Part shown: piece by piece, positions 1 through 9,175 of the stretch
How positions within the stretch are numbered: the stretch's first letter is position 1
How the letters are laid out: the number at the start of each line of letters is the position of its first letter
Source: Acidovorax temperans
GTDB taxonomy: Bacteria > Pseudomonadota > Gammaproteobacteria > Burkholderiales > Burkholderiaceae_C
NCBI RefSeq assembly: GCF_006716905.1
Contig: NZ_VFPV01000003.1
Location: forward strand, 310,001 to 374,000
Reading direction: 5' to 3'
Length of the DNA stretch: 64,000 bases
Position numbers and translations under genes: made by a program
Notes under the pieces: generated by a model
What the model was told of the DNA's origin: nothing
What the model saw: only the letters and a program-made list of their open reading frames with translations
The model's database searches: none

Positions 1-234
1 CCCAAGCTGCAAGGCGACCTCTCGGCCTGGTTCGGCTCGGTCCCTGCCGTGCCTGCCGCCTGCAAGGGCAACAAGCTGCTGGGTGACGATGGCTGCGCGC
101 GCCAGGGCTACAACGACTTCGAGCGCATTTCCTTCTGGAAGACCCCCACCACCCAGTGCAAGACGCAGAACAACCAGTGCGTGCCGTACCACAAGTGGGC
201 ATCTGACTACATCGCCATCCTGGGCGGCCGCTGA
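1..234 (+). CDS. Polyamine ABC transporter substrate-binding protein, C-terminal part
   Basis: The reading frame is open from the window edge to TGA at 232-234, so only about the last 77 residues are present. The tail carries several Cys residues and ends YIAILGGR. It resembles the C-terminus of periplasmic putrescine/spermidine-type binding proteins, but that identification relies mainly on position, because an ATPase and two permeases of the polyamine family follow on the same strand. It would deliver polyamine or a related cation to the inner-membrane permeases. The start and signal peptide lie upstream of the window. The exact substrate cannot be told. Confidence 0.7.
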   Translation, partial: PKLQGDLSAWFGSVPAVPAACKGNKLLGDDGCARQGYNDFERISFWKTPTTQCKTQNNQCVPYHKWASDYIAILGGR

Positions 235-243
235 TCAGAGCTT

Positions 244-259
244 GCCCGCCTGAGCGGGC
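244..259 (+). terminator. Intercistronic hairpin after the binding-protein gene
   Basis: GCCCGC (244-249) and GCGGGC (254-259) form a 6-bp stem with a CTGA loop, 9 bases after the stop codon. There is no T-run, so it is more likely an mRNA-stabilising or attenuating hairpin that lets the binding protein be made in excess over the downstream transporter genes. That role is inference. Confidence 0.4.
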
Positions 260-319
260 TGGCGCCAAGGCGCTCCAGCCCGCTTCTCCCCATCCTCTCT
301 CGTGAAAGAGTGTGAACCG

Positions 320-1357
320 ATGACTTCGGCTGTGAGTTTGCGCGACGTGTCGTGCGTTTTCCGTTCTGCGGGCAAGACCGTGAACGCGGTGGCCGGTGTG
401 GATCTGGAGGTCCGCCCTGGTGAGTTCTTCACCTTGCTCGGCCCCTCGGGCTCGGGCAAGACCACGTGCCTGCGAATGATTGGCGGCTTCACTTTGCCCA
501 CCAGCGGCACCATCGCCATCCACGGCCAGGACGTGAGCCTGCTTCCGCCCTATGCACGCCCGGTTAACACCGTGTTCCAGGACTACGCACTCTTCCCGCA
601 CATGACCATCCTGGAGAACGTGGCTTACAGCCTCATGGTGCGTGGCGTAGACAGCACCACGCGCGAAAAGAAAGCCCAGCAATTGCTGGAGACCGTGCAG
701 CTGCCAGAGGTTGGCCAGCGCAAGCCGCCTCAACTGTCGGGCGGCCAACGCCAGCGCGTGGCACTGGCCCGTGCGCTGATCAGCGAGCCCCAGGTGCTGC
801 TGCTCGACGAGCCCCTTGGCGCGCTGGACCTCAAGCTGCGCGAGCAAATGCAGAGCGAACTCAAGAGCCTGCAGCGCAAGCTGGGCATCACCTTCATTTT
901 CGTCACGCACGATCAACACGAAGCCCTGTCCATGAGTGACCGCATCGGCGTCTTCAACAAGGGCCGCCTGGAGCAGGTGGCCACGCCGGCCGAGCTTTAC
1001 AACCGCCCAGCCACGCGCTTCGTGGCCGAATTCGTCGGTGCCGCCAACGTGCTGCAGGGCGGCGACGCCCGCCGGTACGCCCCGGCCGAGGCGTTGATGA
1101 TCCGCCCCGAGCAGATCGACCTGGAACTCGGCCCGCAAGCAGGCAACGGCGCTCCGCGCACGCGTGGCACTGTGCGCGAGGTGCAGTTTTTCGGCTCCTT
1201 CTGGCGCGTGCAGGTGCAGCCCGACCAGGGCGGAGCCACGTTGCTGGTGGACCTGCCCGTGCAGGGCAGCACCGTGACACCCGAACCCGGCGCCAGCGCC
1301 CAGCTTTACTGGAGCGACACGGCCATGCACGTCATCGAAACGGCCACGCAAGCATGA
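320..1357 (+). CDS. potA: Polyamine ABC transporter ATP-binding protein (PotA-like)
   Basis: A 345-residue ABC ATPase that powers polyamine import from the cytoplasmic face. Walker A GPSGSGKTT is at about residues 41-49, the Q-loop at FQDYALFP (about 87), the signature LSGGQRQRVALARAL at about 139, Walker B LLLDEP at about 160-165 and the switch His in VTHDQHEA at about 197. A C-terminal TOBE-like region (about 260-345) is typical of PotA/PotG regulatory domains. I chose ATG 320 because GAAAGAG lies about 10 bases upstream; an in-frame GTG at 302 is the alternative. The stop overlaps the next start (ATGA). PotG or another cationic-compound importer is possible. Confidence 0.88.
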   Translation: MTSAVSLRDVSCVFRSAGKTVNAVAGVDLEVRPGEFFTLLGPSGSGKTTCLRMIGGFTLPTSGTIAIHGQDVSLLPPYARPVNTVFQDYALFPHMTILENVAYSLMVRGVDSTTREKKAQQLLETVQLPEVGQRKPPQLSGGQRQRVALARALISEPQVLLLDEPLGALDLKLREQMQSELKSLQRKLGITFIFVTHDQHEALSMSDRIGVFNKGRLEQVATPAELYNRPATRFVAEFVGAANVLQGGDARRYAPAEALMIRPEQIDLELGPQAGNGAPRTRGTVREVQFFGSFWRVQVQPDQGGATLLVDLPVQGSTVTPEPGASAQLYWSDTAMHVIETATQA

Positions 1358-2292
1358 ACGCAGCCGTCATTTCCGCACGCGACAGTCTGGCCGATCAGCT
1401 GTCCACGCTGATCTATACGCGCCGAGGGCTGCTTTTGGGCCTGTTGCTGGCGCCCCCGCTGCTGTGGTTCGGGGTCATCTACCTGGGTTCGCTGTTCAGC
1501 CTCCTGGCCAACAGCGTCTTTCGCCTGGACGACTTCACCGGCCAGGTGGTGCGCGAGATCGGGTTCAGCAACTTCGTCGAGATCTTTACGCCCACCAACC
1601 TGGATGTGGCCCTGCGCAGCAGTGTGATGGCCATCCTCGTCACTGTGGCCTGCGTGGTGCTGGGCTTTCCCATCGCCTATTACATGGCCCGCTACGCGCG
1701 CGGTCCGCAAAAGGCCCTGCTCTATGTGGCCGTGATGCTGCCCTTGTGGTCCAGCTACCTGGTGCGCCTGTACGCCTGGAAGCTGCTGCTGGCCAAGGAA
1801 GGTGCCATCTCCTGGCTGCTGCACGCGCTGCATCTGGAGGGCCTGCTCGATGGCCTGCTGTCGTTGCCCGTCGTGGGCGGCAGCTCGCTGAGCTTCTCCC
1901 CCATGGGCACCTTCATTGTCTTCGTCTACATGTGGCTGCCCTTCATGATCCTGCCGATCATGGCGGCGATTGAGCGCATCCCAGGTTCGTACCTGGAGGC
2001 CTCGGCCGATCTGGGCGCGAGCCCGGCCCAGACCTTCCGCCAGGTGATCTTCCCGCTGGCCATGCCGGGCATCGCTGCGGGTTCCATCTTCTCTTTCTCG
2101 CTGACCCTGGGCGACTACATCATTCCTCAGGTCATCGGCAACTCCACGCTTTACATCGGCCAGGTGGTCTATCGCCAACAAGGCGTAGCGGGCAATCTGC
2201 CTTTTGCGGCGGCCTTCTCGCTGGTGCCCATCGTGATCATCGGCCTTTACCTCTGGCTGGCCAAGCGCAAGGGAGCTTTCGATGCGCTCTGA
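1354..2292 (+). CDS. potB: Polyamine ABC transporter permease (PotB-like)
   Basis: A 312-residue inner-membrane permease with about six hydrophobic segments; the first begins near residue 25 ([19 protein letters not shown]). The EAA loop that docks the ATPase is visible around residues 213-232 ([20 protein letters not shown]). The start overlaps the ATPase stop by 4 bases, so the two are translationally coupled. It would pair with the next gene as the heterodimeric channel. Family assignment is firm; substrate (putrescine versus spermidine or another amine) is inferred from the neighbouring catabolic genes. Confidence 0.87.
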   Translation: MNAAVISARDSLADQLSTLIYTRRGLLLGLLLAPPLLWFGVIYLGSLFSLLANSVFRLDDFTGQVVREIGFSNFVEIFTPTNLDVALRSSVMAILVTVACVVLGFPIAYYMARYARGPQKALLYVAVMLPLWSSYLVRLYAWKLLLAKEGAISWLLHALHLEGLLDGLLSLPVVGGSSLSFSPMGTFIVFVYMWLPFMILPIMAAIERIPGSYLEASADLGASPAQTFRQVIFPLAMPGIAAGSIFSFSLTLGDYIIPQVIGNSTLYIGQVVYRQQGVAGNLPFAAAFSLVPIVIIGLYLWLAKRKGAFDAL

Positions 2293-3106
2293 CAAGAAAT
2301 TTTCCAAGCCGCAGCGCGGCGCCTCGCTTGGGCTCAAGCTGGCCACCTGGACGGGCGTGCTCTTCTTGCACATCCCGCTGGCGTTGATCGCCCTGTACGC
2401 CTTCAGCAGCGAAGACAAGAGCTATGTTTTCCCGCCGCCGGGCCTGACCACGCAGTGGTTCGGTGTCGCCCTGGAGCGCCAGGATGTGTGGGACGCCATG
2501 AAGCTGTCCTTCCAGGTCGCGCTCTGGGCCACGGGCATCGCCATGGTGCTGGGCACGCTGGCGGCGGGCGCTCTGGCCCGCACGCAGTTCTTTGGCCGCG
2601 ACGCCGTCAACCTCCTGCTCATCCTGCCCATCGCCCTGCCTGGCGTGATCACAGGTATCGCACTGCGTTCGTCCTACCACGCGATGGAGATCCCGTTCAG
2701 CTTCTGGACCATCGTGATCGGCCACGCCACCTTCTGCGTGGTGGTGGTCTACAACAACGCGGTGGCTCGGCTGCGCCGCATCAGCCCGGCGCTGATCGAG
2801 GCCTCCATGGACCTGGGCGCCAACGCCTTCCAGACCTTCCGCTACGTGCTCTTGCCCCAACTGGGCTCGGCCCTGCTGGCCGGTGGCCTGCTGGCCTTTG
2901 CGCTGAGTTTCGACGAGGTCATCGTCACCACCTTCACTGCTGGCCAGCAAACCACGCTGCCGATCTGGATGCTGCAGGAGCTGATCCGCCCACGCCAGCG
3001 CCCTGTGACCAATGTGGTGGCCGTGATCATGATCGCGCTCACTTTCATCCCCATCGTGCTGGCTTACTGGCTGACCCGCGCCGACGAAGACAGCCACAAC
3101 CGCTGA
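2282..3106 (+). CDS. potC: Polyamine ABC transporter permease (PotC-like)
   Basis: A 274-residue second permease with about six transmembrane segments and an EAA loop ([20 protein letters not shown], near residues 174-193). The [11 protein letters not shown] segment near residue 208 is characteristic of PotC/PotI-type permeases. It overlaps the preceding permease gene by 11 bases, implying coupled translation. It forms the other half of the transmembrane channel. The operon appears to continue into the dehydrogenase gene 25 bases later. Confidence 0.87.
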   Translation: MRSDKKFSKPQRGASLGLKLATWTGVLFLHIPLALIALYAFSSEDKSYVFPPPGLTTQWFGVALERQDVWDAMKLSFQVALWATGIAMVLGTLAAGALARTQFFGRDAVNLLLILPIALPGVITGIALRSSYHAMEIPFSFWTIVIGHATFCVVVVYNNAVARLRRISPALIEASMDLGANAFQTFRYVLLPQLGSALLAGGLLAFALSFDEVIVTTFTAGQQTTLPIWMLQELIRPRQRPVTNVVAVIMIALTFIPIVLAYWLTRADEDSHNR

Positions 3107-3131
3107 ACCCAATTTTTTAGGAGACCTGACC

Positions 3132-4586
3132 ATGGGACACCCGTCTGAACCCACCCTGCAGTTCCCTACCGAGTTGCTGATCGACCAGCAGCTGGTACGC
3201 GGTGAAGGCGCCGAGGAACCCGTCCTCAACCCCGCCACCGGCGAGACCCTGTGCTCCGTGCGCGAGGCCTCGGCCGAACAGGTGGCACGCGCCGTCTCGG
3301 CCGCCAGTCGCGCCTGGGAATCCTGGTCGCAGACCACTCCGGCTGAACGCGCCAACCTGCTGCTCAAGCTGGCAGATGCGGTGGAGGCCAACGCGGAACA
3401 GTTCGCACGCCTGGAGTCGCTGAACTGCGGCAAACCCTACGCACGAGCCCTCGGTGACGAGATACCGGCCATTGCCGATTGCTTCCGTTACTTCGCCGGT
3501 GCGGCACGCTGCATGAGCGGCACCATCGCCGGTGAATACCTGGCCGGTCACACCAGCATGATCCGGCGCGACCCCATTGGCGTTGTCGCTTCGATCGCCC
3601 CCTGGAACTACCCGCTGATGATGGCGGCCTGGAAGGCAGCTCCAGCCCTCGCAGCCGGCAATACGGTGGTGCTCAAGCCCAGCGAACAGACGCCGCTGAC
3701 CGCCCTGCTCTTCGGCCGCCTGGCAGCCGACATCCTGCCCAAGGGGGTGCTCAACGTGATCTGCGGTCGCGGCGCCAGCGTGGGCCAGCCTCTGGTGGAA
3801 CACCCGCAGGTGCGCATGGTCTCGGTCACAGGTGACGTCTCCACCGGCCGCAAGATCCTGCAGGCGGCCTCGGGCACACTCAAGCGCACCCATCTGGAAC
3901 TCGGCGGCAAGGCCCCGGTGATCGTCTTTGACGACGCGAACCTCGAGGAGGTAGTGGCCGGTGTGCGCACCTTCGGCTACTACAACGCCGGTCAGGACTG
4001 CACGGCAGCCTGCCGCATCTACGCCGGCCCCAAGATCTACGACAAGCTGGTCGCCGAACTGAGCGCCGCCGTGGCCACACTGAAGATGGGCACGCAGGAC
4101 GAGGACGGCGTGGAGCTGGGCCCACTGATCTCCGACCGCCAGCGCAACCGCGTGGCCAGCTTCGTGGAACGCGCGCAGATGACCGGCCATATGGAAGTCA
4201 CGACCGGCGGCAAGCTGCGCCAGGGCAATGGCTTCTTCTACGAACCCACGGTGATCGCAGGCGCCAGGAAGGACGACGAGATCGTGCGCCGCGAGGTCTT
4301 TGGCCCCGTGGTCTCTGTCACCCGCTTCTCCGATGCCGAACAGGTCATTGGCTGGGCCAATGATTCGGACTATGGCCTGGCTTCCAGCGTCTGGACGCAG
4401 GACGTCAGCAAGGCCATGCGCGTGGCCAAACAGCTGCAGTACGGCTGCACCTGGATCAACACGCACTTCATGCTGGTCAATGAAATGCCGCACGGCGGGC
4501 TCAAGTCCTCGGGCTACGGCAAGGACATGTCCATGTATGCGCTGGAGGACTACACAGTCCCGCGCCACGTCATGGTCAAGCTGTGA
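3132..4586 (+). CDS. patD: 4-aminobutanal (gamma-aminobutyraldehyde) dehydrogenase, PatD-like
   Basis: A 484-residue NAD-dependent aldehyde dehydrogenase. The catalytic pair is visible: Glu256 in LELGGK and Cys290 in [15 protein letters not shown], a sequence pattern I associate with PatD/YdcW-type enzymes that oxidise 4-aminobutanal to GABA. AGGAG sits about 7 bases before ATG 3132. It follows the polyamine importer and precedes gabT and gabD, which fits the putrescine-to-succinate route. The enzyme making 4-aminobutanal (putrescine aminotransferase) is not in the window. Betaine-aldehyde or another aminoaldehyde as substrate is the main alternative. Confidence 0.82.
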   Translation: MGHPSEPTLQFPTELLIDQQLVRGEGAEEPVLNPATGETLCSVREASAEQVARAVSAASRAWESWSQTTPAERANLLLKLADAVEANAEQFARLESLNCGKPYARALGDEIPAIADCFRYFAGAARCMSGTIAGEYLAGHTSMIRRDPIGVVASIAPWNYPLMMAAWKAAPALAAGNTVVLKPSEQTPLTALLFGRLAADILPKGVLNVICGRGASVGQPLVEHPQVRMVSVTGDVSTGRKILQAASGTLKRTHLELGGKAPVIVFDDANLEEVVAGVRTFGYYNAGQDCTAACRIYAGPKIYDKLVAELSAAVATLKMGTQDEDGVELGPLISDRQRNRVASFVERAQMTGHMEVTTGGKLRQGNGFFYEPTVIAGARKDDEIVRREVFGPVVSVTRFSDAEQVIGWANDSDYGLASSVWTQDVSKAMRVAKQLQYGCTWINTHFMLVNEMPHGGLKSSGYGKDMSMYALEDYTVPRHVMVKL

Positions 4587-4601
4587 ATTGGGGATGCAGA
4601 G

Positions 4602-5879
4602 ATGAAACACTCTTCCAATGAAGCCCTGTTGGCGCGCAAGGCTGCGGCCACGCCGCGTGGTGTCGGCGTCATGGGCAACTTCTTCGCCGACCGCGCGCAG
4701 AACGCCGAGCTCTGGGACGTCGAAGGTCGTCGCTACATCGATTTTGCCGGCGGCATCGCCGTGCTCAACACGGGCCACCGCCATCCCAAGGTGCTCGCTG
4801 CGGTGCAGGCCCAGCTGGAGCGGTTCACCCACACCTGCTACCAGATCGTGCCCTACGAGAGCTACATTGCCCTGGCTGAAAAGCTCAACGAGATCACGCC
4901 TGGCTCGCACGCCAAGAAGACCGCGTTCTTCTCCACTGGCGCCGAAGCGGTGGAAAACGCCATCAAGATTGCCCGTGCCGCCACCGGGCGCAGTGGCGTG
5001 ATCGCTTTTGGCGGAGCCTTCCATGGCCGCAGCCTCTACGCCGTGGCCCTGACCGGCAAGGTCGCCCCTTACAAGAACGCCTTCGGCCCCATGCCTGCGG
5101 AGGTCTACCACGTGCCCTTCCCGAGCGACGCCGAGAGCCTGGCTGAAGCACGCAAGGGTGTGGAGCGCCTGTTCAAGTACGACATTGAGCCCAGCCGCGT
5201 GGCGGCCTTCATCTTCGAGCCCGTGCAGGGCGAGGGTGGCTTCAACATCATCCACCCCGAAGCCGTGCGCTGGATACGAGAGCTCTGCAACCAGCACGGC
5301 ATCCTGATGGTCGCCGACGAGGTGCAGACGGGTTTTGGCCGCACCGGCAAGCTCTTTGCCATGGGACATTACGAGAGTCAGGGCATCACGCCGGATCTGA
5401 TGACCAGTGCCAAATCCATGGCTGCTGGCCTCAATCTTTCCGCTGTGACCGGCCGTGCTGAAGTGATGGATGCGCCGGCCCCCGGCGGTCTGGGCGGCAC
5501 CTACGCCGGCAACCCGCTGGCCGTGGCAGCCGCGCACGCGGTGATCGACGTCATGCGCGATGAGAAGCTTCCCGAGCGCGGCCAGCAACTCGGCGACCAG
5601 CTCCAGACGCGCCTGCGCAGCCTGCAGGCCCGCGTGCCTCAGTTGGCCGACGTGCGCGGCCAGGGCGCCATGGTGGCAGCCGAGTTCCGCCACGCCGACG
5701 GCCGCCCCGATGCCGACTTCACCAAGGCGGTCCAGGCGCGCGCACTGGCCCAGGGCCTGATCCTGCTAACCTGCGGCATGGACGGCAATGTGCTGCGCTT
5801 CCTGTTCCCTCTGACCATCGAACAGCCCGTTTTCGGAGAGGCACTGGTCATGCTGGAGACTGCGCTCACGGCCACCTGA
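4602..5879 (+). CDS. gabT: 4-aminobutyrate aminotransferase
   Basis: A 425-residue class III PLP-dependent aminotransferase that converts GABA plus 2-oxoglutarate to succinate semialdehyde plus glutamate in the cytosol. Family landmarks in order: FFSTGAEAVENAIKIAR (cofactor phosphate region), AFHGR, EPVQGEGGF, VADEVQTGFGRTGK, and the Schiff-base Lys271 in TSAKSMAAG. Length matches GabT (about 425). It lies 15 bases after the aldehyde dehydrogenase with only a weak ribosome-binding sequence. A 5-aminovalerate or putrescine aminotransferase activity cannot be excluded. Confidence 0.88.
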   Translation: MKHSSNEALLARKAAATPRGVGVMGNFFADRAQNAELWDVEGRRYIDFAGGIAVLNTGHRHPKVLAAVQAQLERFTHTCYQIVPYESYIALAEKLNEITPGSHAKKTAFFSTGAEAVENAIKIARAATGRSGVIAFGGAFHGRSLYAVALTGKVAPYKNAFGPMPAEVYHVPFPSDAESLAEARKGVERLFKYDIEPSRVAAFIFEPVQGEGGFNIIHPEAVRWIRELCNQHGILMVADEVQTGFGRTGKLFAMGHYESQGITPDLMTSAKSMAAGLNLSAVTGRAEVMDAPAPGGLGGTYAGNPLAVAAAHAVIDVMRDEKLPERGQQLGDQLQTRLRSLQARVPQLADVRGQGAMVAAEFRHADGRPDADFTKAVQARALAQGLILLTCGMDGNVLRFLFPLTIEQPVFGEALVMLETALTAT

Positions 5880-5923
5880 GATCACAATCCCACGTTGCGC
5901 TCGCAGACATCGAAAGCTTCCAC

Positions 5924-7423
5924 ATGGACATGAAGACCTCCCCCCTCGCCCAGCTCAATGACCCCAGCCTGCTCAAGACCGATGGCCTCATCAACGGCCA
6001 GTGGGTGGCGGGAAGCAGCCGCTTTGATGTGAACGACCCGGCCACGGGACTGAAACTGGCTGACGTGGCCAACCTGGGACCGCAGGACGCGGAGGCCGCC
6101 ATTGTCGCCGCCAACGCCGCCAACGCCGCCTGGGGCCCCTGGAAGACCAAGACCGCCAAGGAGCGCAGCATCATCCTGCGCAAGTGGTTCGATCTGCTGA
6201 TGGCCAACCAGGACGACCTGGGCCGGATCATGACGGCTGAGCAAGGCAAGCCGCTGGCCGAGGCCAAGGGCGAAGTCGCTTACGGTGCGAGCTTTGTGGA
6301 GTGGTTTGCCGAAGAGGCAAAACGCATCAACGGAGAAACGCTGCCCCAGTTCGACAACAGCCGCCGCCTGCTGGTCTTGAAGCAACCCATCGGCGTGTGC
6401 GCCGCCATCACACCGTGGAACTTCCCGCTGGCCATGATCACCCGCAAGGTGGCGCCCGCGCTGGCTGCAGGCTGTCCCGTGGTCATCAAGCCCGCCGAGC
6501 TGACGCCACTCACTGCCCTGGCCGCCGCCGAGCTGGCCATCCGCGCAGGCATCCCGGCCGGAGTGTTCAACATCCTGCCCGCTGACAGCGATAACTCGAT
6601 TGCCATCGGCAAGGTGCTTTGCGCGAGCGACGTGGTGCGCCACATCAGCTTTACGGGTTCCACCGAAGTGGGCCGCATCCTGATGGCGCAGTCGGCTCCC
6701 ACGGTCAAGAAGATGTCGCTGGAGCTGGGCGGCAACGCGCCCTTCATCGTGTTTGACGACGCCGACATTGACAGCGCCGTGGAAGGCGCGTTTGCCAGCA
6801 AGTACCGCAACGCGGGCCAGACCTGCGTGTGCACCAACCGTTTTTACGTGCAGGAAGGCGTGTACGACGAGTTCGTGGCCAAGTTCGCTGCCAAGGTCAA
6901 AACCGCCAAGGTGGGCAACGGCTTTGAAGACGGCGTAAACCAGGGCCCGCTGATTGAGGAAGCGGCGCTGACCAAGGTACAGCGCCACGTGGATGACGCC
7001 ATCGCCAAGGGCGGCAAAGTGGTCGCCGGTGGCCAGCGCCTCGCCAGCCTCGGTTCAGGCCAGTTCTTCGAGCCCACGGTGGTGGCCAACGCCACGGCCG
7101 ACATGCTATGCGCCCGCGAGGAAACCTTTGGCCCCTTTGCCCCGGTCTTCAAGTTCAAGACCGAACAAGAGGCCATCGACGCAGCAAACAACACCGAGTT
7201 TGGCCTGGCCAGCTACTTCTACAGCCGCGACGTAGGCCGCATCTTCCGCGTGGGCGAAGCGCTGGAATACGGCATGGTGGGCATCAATGTGGGCATTCTG
7301 GCCACCGAACATGTGCCCTTCGGCGGCGTGAAGCAGTCCGGCCTGGGCCGTGAAGGCTCACACCACGGCATGGATGACTACGTGGAAATCAAGTACCTGT
7401 GCCTTGGCGACATTCAGAAATGA
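5924..7423 (+). CDS. gabD: Succinate-semialdehyde dehydrogenase
   Basis: A 499-residue aldehyde dehydrogenase that oxidises succinate semialdehyde to succinate and so feeds the TCA cycle. Catalytic Glu lies in SLELGGNAPFIVFDDAD and Cys301 in AGQTCVCTNR; the CVC pattern is usual for GabD. The C-terminal half has EETFGPFAPVFKF and the GLGREGSHHGMDDY end typical of the family. No strong ribosome-binding site precedes ATG 5924; ATG 5930 is an alternative. It completes the GABA shunt with gabT. Its stop lies 66 bases upstream of the tRNA gene. Confidence 0.9.
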   Translation: MDMKTSPLAQLNDPSLLKTDGLINGQWVAGSSRFDVNDPATGLKLADVANLGPQDAEAAIVAANAANAAWGPWKTKTAKERSIILRKWFDLLMANQDDLGRIMTAEQGKPLAEAKGEVAYGASFVEWFAEEAKRINGETLPQFDNSRRLLVLKQPIGVCAAITPWNFPLAMITRKVAPALAAGCPVVIKPAELTPLTALAAAELAIRAGIPAGVFNILPADSDNSIAIGKVLCASDVVRHISFTGSTEVGRILMAQSAPTVKKMSLELGGNAPFIVFDDADIDSAVEGAFASKYRNAGQTCVCTNRFYVQEGVYDEFVAKFAAKVKTAKVGNGFEDGVNQGPLIEEAALTKVQRHVDDAIAKGGKVVAGGQRLASLGSGQFFEPTVVANATADMLCAREETFGPFAPVFKFKTEQEAIDAANNTEFGLASYFYSRDVGRIFRVGEALEYGMVGINVGILATEHVPFGGVKQSGLGREGSHHGMDDYVEIKYLCLGDIQK

Positions 7424-7473
7424 CCACCCCGCGCAGGGCGCGCCAGCGCCCCTGAATCCGCGCAGGACATGCC

Positions 7474-7479
7474 TATAAT
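7474..7479 (+). promoter_or_regulatory. -10 box of the tRNA-Gly promoter
   Basis: A perfect TATAAT at 7474-7479 ends 10 bases before the mature tRNA. The -35 region (CTGAAT near 7452-7457) is poor. This supports independent transcription of the tRNA. Confidence 0.6.
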
Positions 7480-7489
7480 GCGTGGCTGT

Positions 7490-7563
7490 GCGGGTGTAGT
7501 TCAATGGTAGAACGGCAGCTTCCCAAGCTTCATACGAGGGTTCGATTCCCTTCACCCGCTCCA
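7490..7563 (+). tRNA. tRNA-Gly (anticodon CCC)
   Basis: Acceptor stem GCGGGTG (7490-7496) pairs with CACCCGC (7553-7559), followed by discriminator T and encoded CCA (7561-7563). D-stem GTTC/GAAC, anticodon loop TTCCCAA giving anticodon CCC, and the T-arm containing GGTTCGATTCC are all present. One anticodon-stem position is a C-T mismatch. The gene stays whole because the integrated element restores its 3' end. Its last 18 bases are the attachment site for the two elements downstream. Confidence 0.95.
7546..7563 (+). repeat. att direct repeat, copy 1 (tRNA 3' end)
   Basis: The sequence TTCCCTTCACCCGCTCCA, the tRNA T-arm/acceptor 3' end, is repeated exactly at 14976-14993 and 49119-49136. 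This copy is the left junction of element I. Tyrosine recombinases commonly use tRNA 3' ends, and the integrase gene starts 110 bases downstream. Confidence 0.93.
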
Positions 7564-7569
7564 GTCACC

Positions 7570-7596
7570 ATAAGTCATTGATTTTAAAAGACTTAT
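7570..7596. promoter_or_regulatory. Inverted repeat next to the left att site
   Basis: ATAAGTC (7570-7576) and GACTTAT (7590-7596) are perfect 7-bp inverted arms around a 13-bp AT-rich spacer, 7 bp inside the element. It could be an integrase accessory site or an operator for the integrase gene; nothing in the sequence decides which. Confidence 0.35.
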
Positions 7597-7672
7597 TGGT
7601 TGACGCAGGGTCATTCAACCCACAACTCTTACCCACAAGTTGCTCAGAAAGTAGGCTCAAGGAGCCACTTTC

Positions 7673-9139
7673 ATGCGAGCACCTATGCCCCGTCTGGTCA
7701 AAGACGGCAAATCGGGCATCTGGTTTTTCCGCTGGTCACTGCCCAAGTCGCACCAGCAAAACCTGAACCAAAAAACGCTCTACATCACCTTGCGGACCCG
7801 CGACGCGCGGCTGGCACAATCCCATGCAGCACTGCTGAACCTGCGAGTGGAGGCCATGAAAAAAATCCCCAATCTGAACGAAGACGCCATACGCAAGCTC
7901 CTGGAAATTGACATGGAGCGCGGCATCTTTCGCGCCGACACCCCAGAAGAACAGGAGCGTGGCCTGCAAATTCTGGAAAACCTGGGCCGTCTGCGGGCCA
8001 GCACACCACAGCAGAACAACGCACCCGCTCTGCGCCCCACTCCAGCCATGACCCCAAAAAGCCCCCTTTTTCGGGCCGTGGCCGACGAGCTCATTCGGGA
8101 AATCAGCCTGACGCTGAAAAAAGCCAGCGTGGACAAATACCGCAGCACCTACGACGCTTTCCGCGAACATGCGGGCAACCGTTTCGTGGAAGACATCACC
8201 CGTGCCGAAATCAAGCAATACAAAGACCAGCTCCTGAGCAACGGCATGGTGGCCCACACCATCAACGGGCACTTGGGCCGACTGCACGCCCTGTTTGAAT
8301 TTGCCCTGAAAAACGGCTACATCAAGGGCGAGAACCCCGCTGCCAACCACCTGATCCCGCACTCCAAGAAGGCCATCAAGAGCCGGGACAAGTTCTACGA
8401 CGACGACCTCAAGGCCATCTACAACTGGGAAACCTACGGCCCCATGGCCATCACCCCCGATTATTACTGGGGTCCTTTGGTTTGCCTGTTTTCGGGCATG
8501 CGCATTGAGGAATGCACCTCACTGGAAGTCAAGAACATCAAGACCGACGACGGCGTGGTCCTCATGCACATCAAAGACGCCAAGACCCCGACTGGCATCC
8601 GGTTTGTCCCAGTGCATTCCTTCCTCATCAAACTGGGTTTTCTGGACTACGTGGAAGAAGTGCGCAAGCTGGGGCACGAAGGGCTGTTCTGGTATTTATC
8701 CGATGGGGCCATGGGCAAGCTGACCAACCACAACGGCACCAAGAAGAACCTCTCACGCCGTTTCTCGCAATACCTGAACGATGTGAAGGTCAAAGAGGAC
8801 GACAACTGCTTTCACTCGCTGCGCCACACCACCATTACACGGTTCGTGGCCCGCAAGGTGAACAACAGCACCATCTACAAGCTGTCGGGCCACACCAGCG
8901 ACAACTCCACACATTTTGACTATTTGCATGACCTCCCCATCAAGGCACTGCACGAAGCGGTGGAGGCGCTGGATTTTCACGAACTGCTGAACCTCAACAG
9001 CTTTGACTGGAAACCGTCATTGCAGCAGGTCCTGGCACGCGAGGCCAAGCGTGCGCAAACGGCAGAAAGCAAGCGCCTGCGCGCAGAACGGCTGGCCAGC
9101 AAAGCCATGCCACGCAAGAAGTGGCCGACCAAGTTTTGA
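7673..9139 (+). CDS. int: Tyrosine recombinase (integrase) of element I
   Basis: A 488-residue site-specific recombinase with the full catalytic set in order: Arg277 (SGMRIEEC), His381 and Arg384 (HSLRHT), His407 (SGHT) and Tyr417 (HFDYLHDLP). The N-terminal part (RLVKDGKSGIWFFRWSLP) resembles the short N-terminal domain of non-P4 phage-type integrases, so it is a different lineage from the integrase at 15232. Start ATG 7673 has AGGAG 8 bases upstream. It should catalyse integration and excision at the tRNA-Gly 3' end. No excisionase was recognised nearby. Confidence 0.92.
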   Translation: MRAPMPRLVKDGKSGIWFFRWSLPKSHQQNLNQKTLYITLRTRDARLAQSHAALLNLRVEAMKKIPNLNEDAIRKLLEIDMERGIFRADTPEEQERGLQILENLGRLRASTPQQNNAPALRPTPAMTPKSPLFRAVADELIREISLTLKKASVDKYRSTYDAFREHAGNRFVEDITRAEIKQYKDQLLSNGMVAHTINGHLGRLHALFEFALKNGYIKGENPAANHLIPHSKKAIKSRDKFYDDDLKAIYNWETYGPMAITPDYYWGPLVCLFSGMRIEECTSLEVKNIKTDDGVVLMHIKDAKTPTGIRFVPVHSFLIKLGFLDYVEEVRKLGHEGLFWYLSDGAMGKLTNHNGTKKNLSRRFSQYLNDVKVKEDDNCFHSLRHTTITRFVARKVNNSTIYKLSGHTSDNSTHFDYLHDLPIKALHEAVEALDFHELLNLNSFDWKPSLQQVLAREAKRAQTAESKRLRAERLASKAMPRKKWPTKF

Positions 9140-9175
9140 AGCGAAAATCCGCCTATACCCACGAATAAAAACAAC

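Noticed and set aside
3117-5693. Very long open frame on the minus strand opposite the dehydrogenase and gabT genes
   Set aside because: It is antisense to two well-conserved genes, has no ribosome-binding site or recognisable domain, and shows the His/Ala/Gly-rich composition typical of GC-rich antisense frames.
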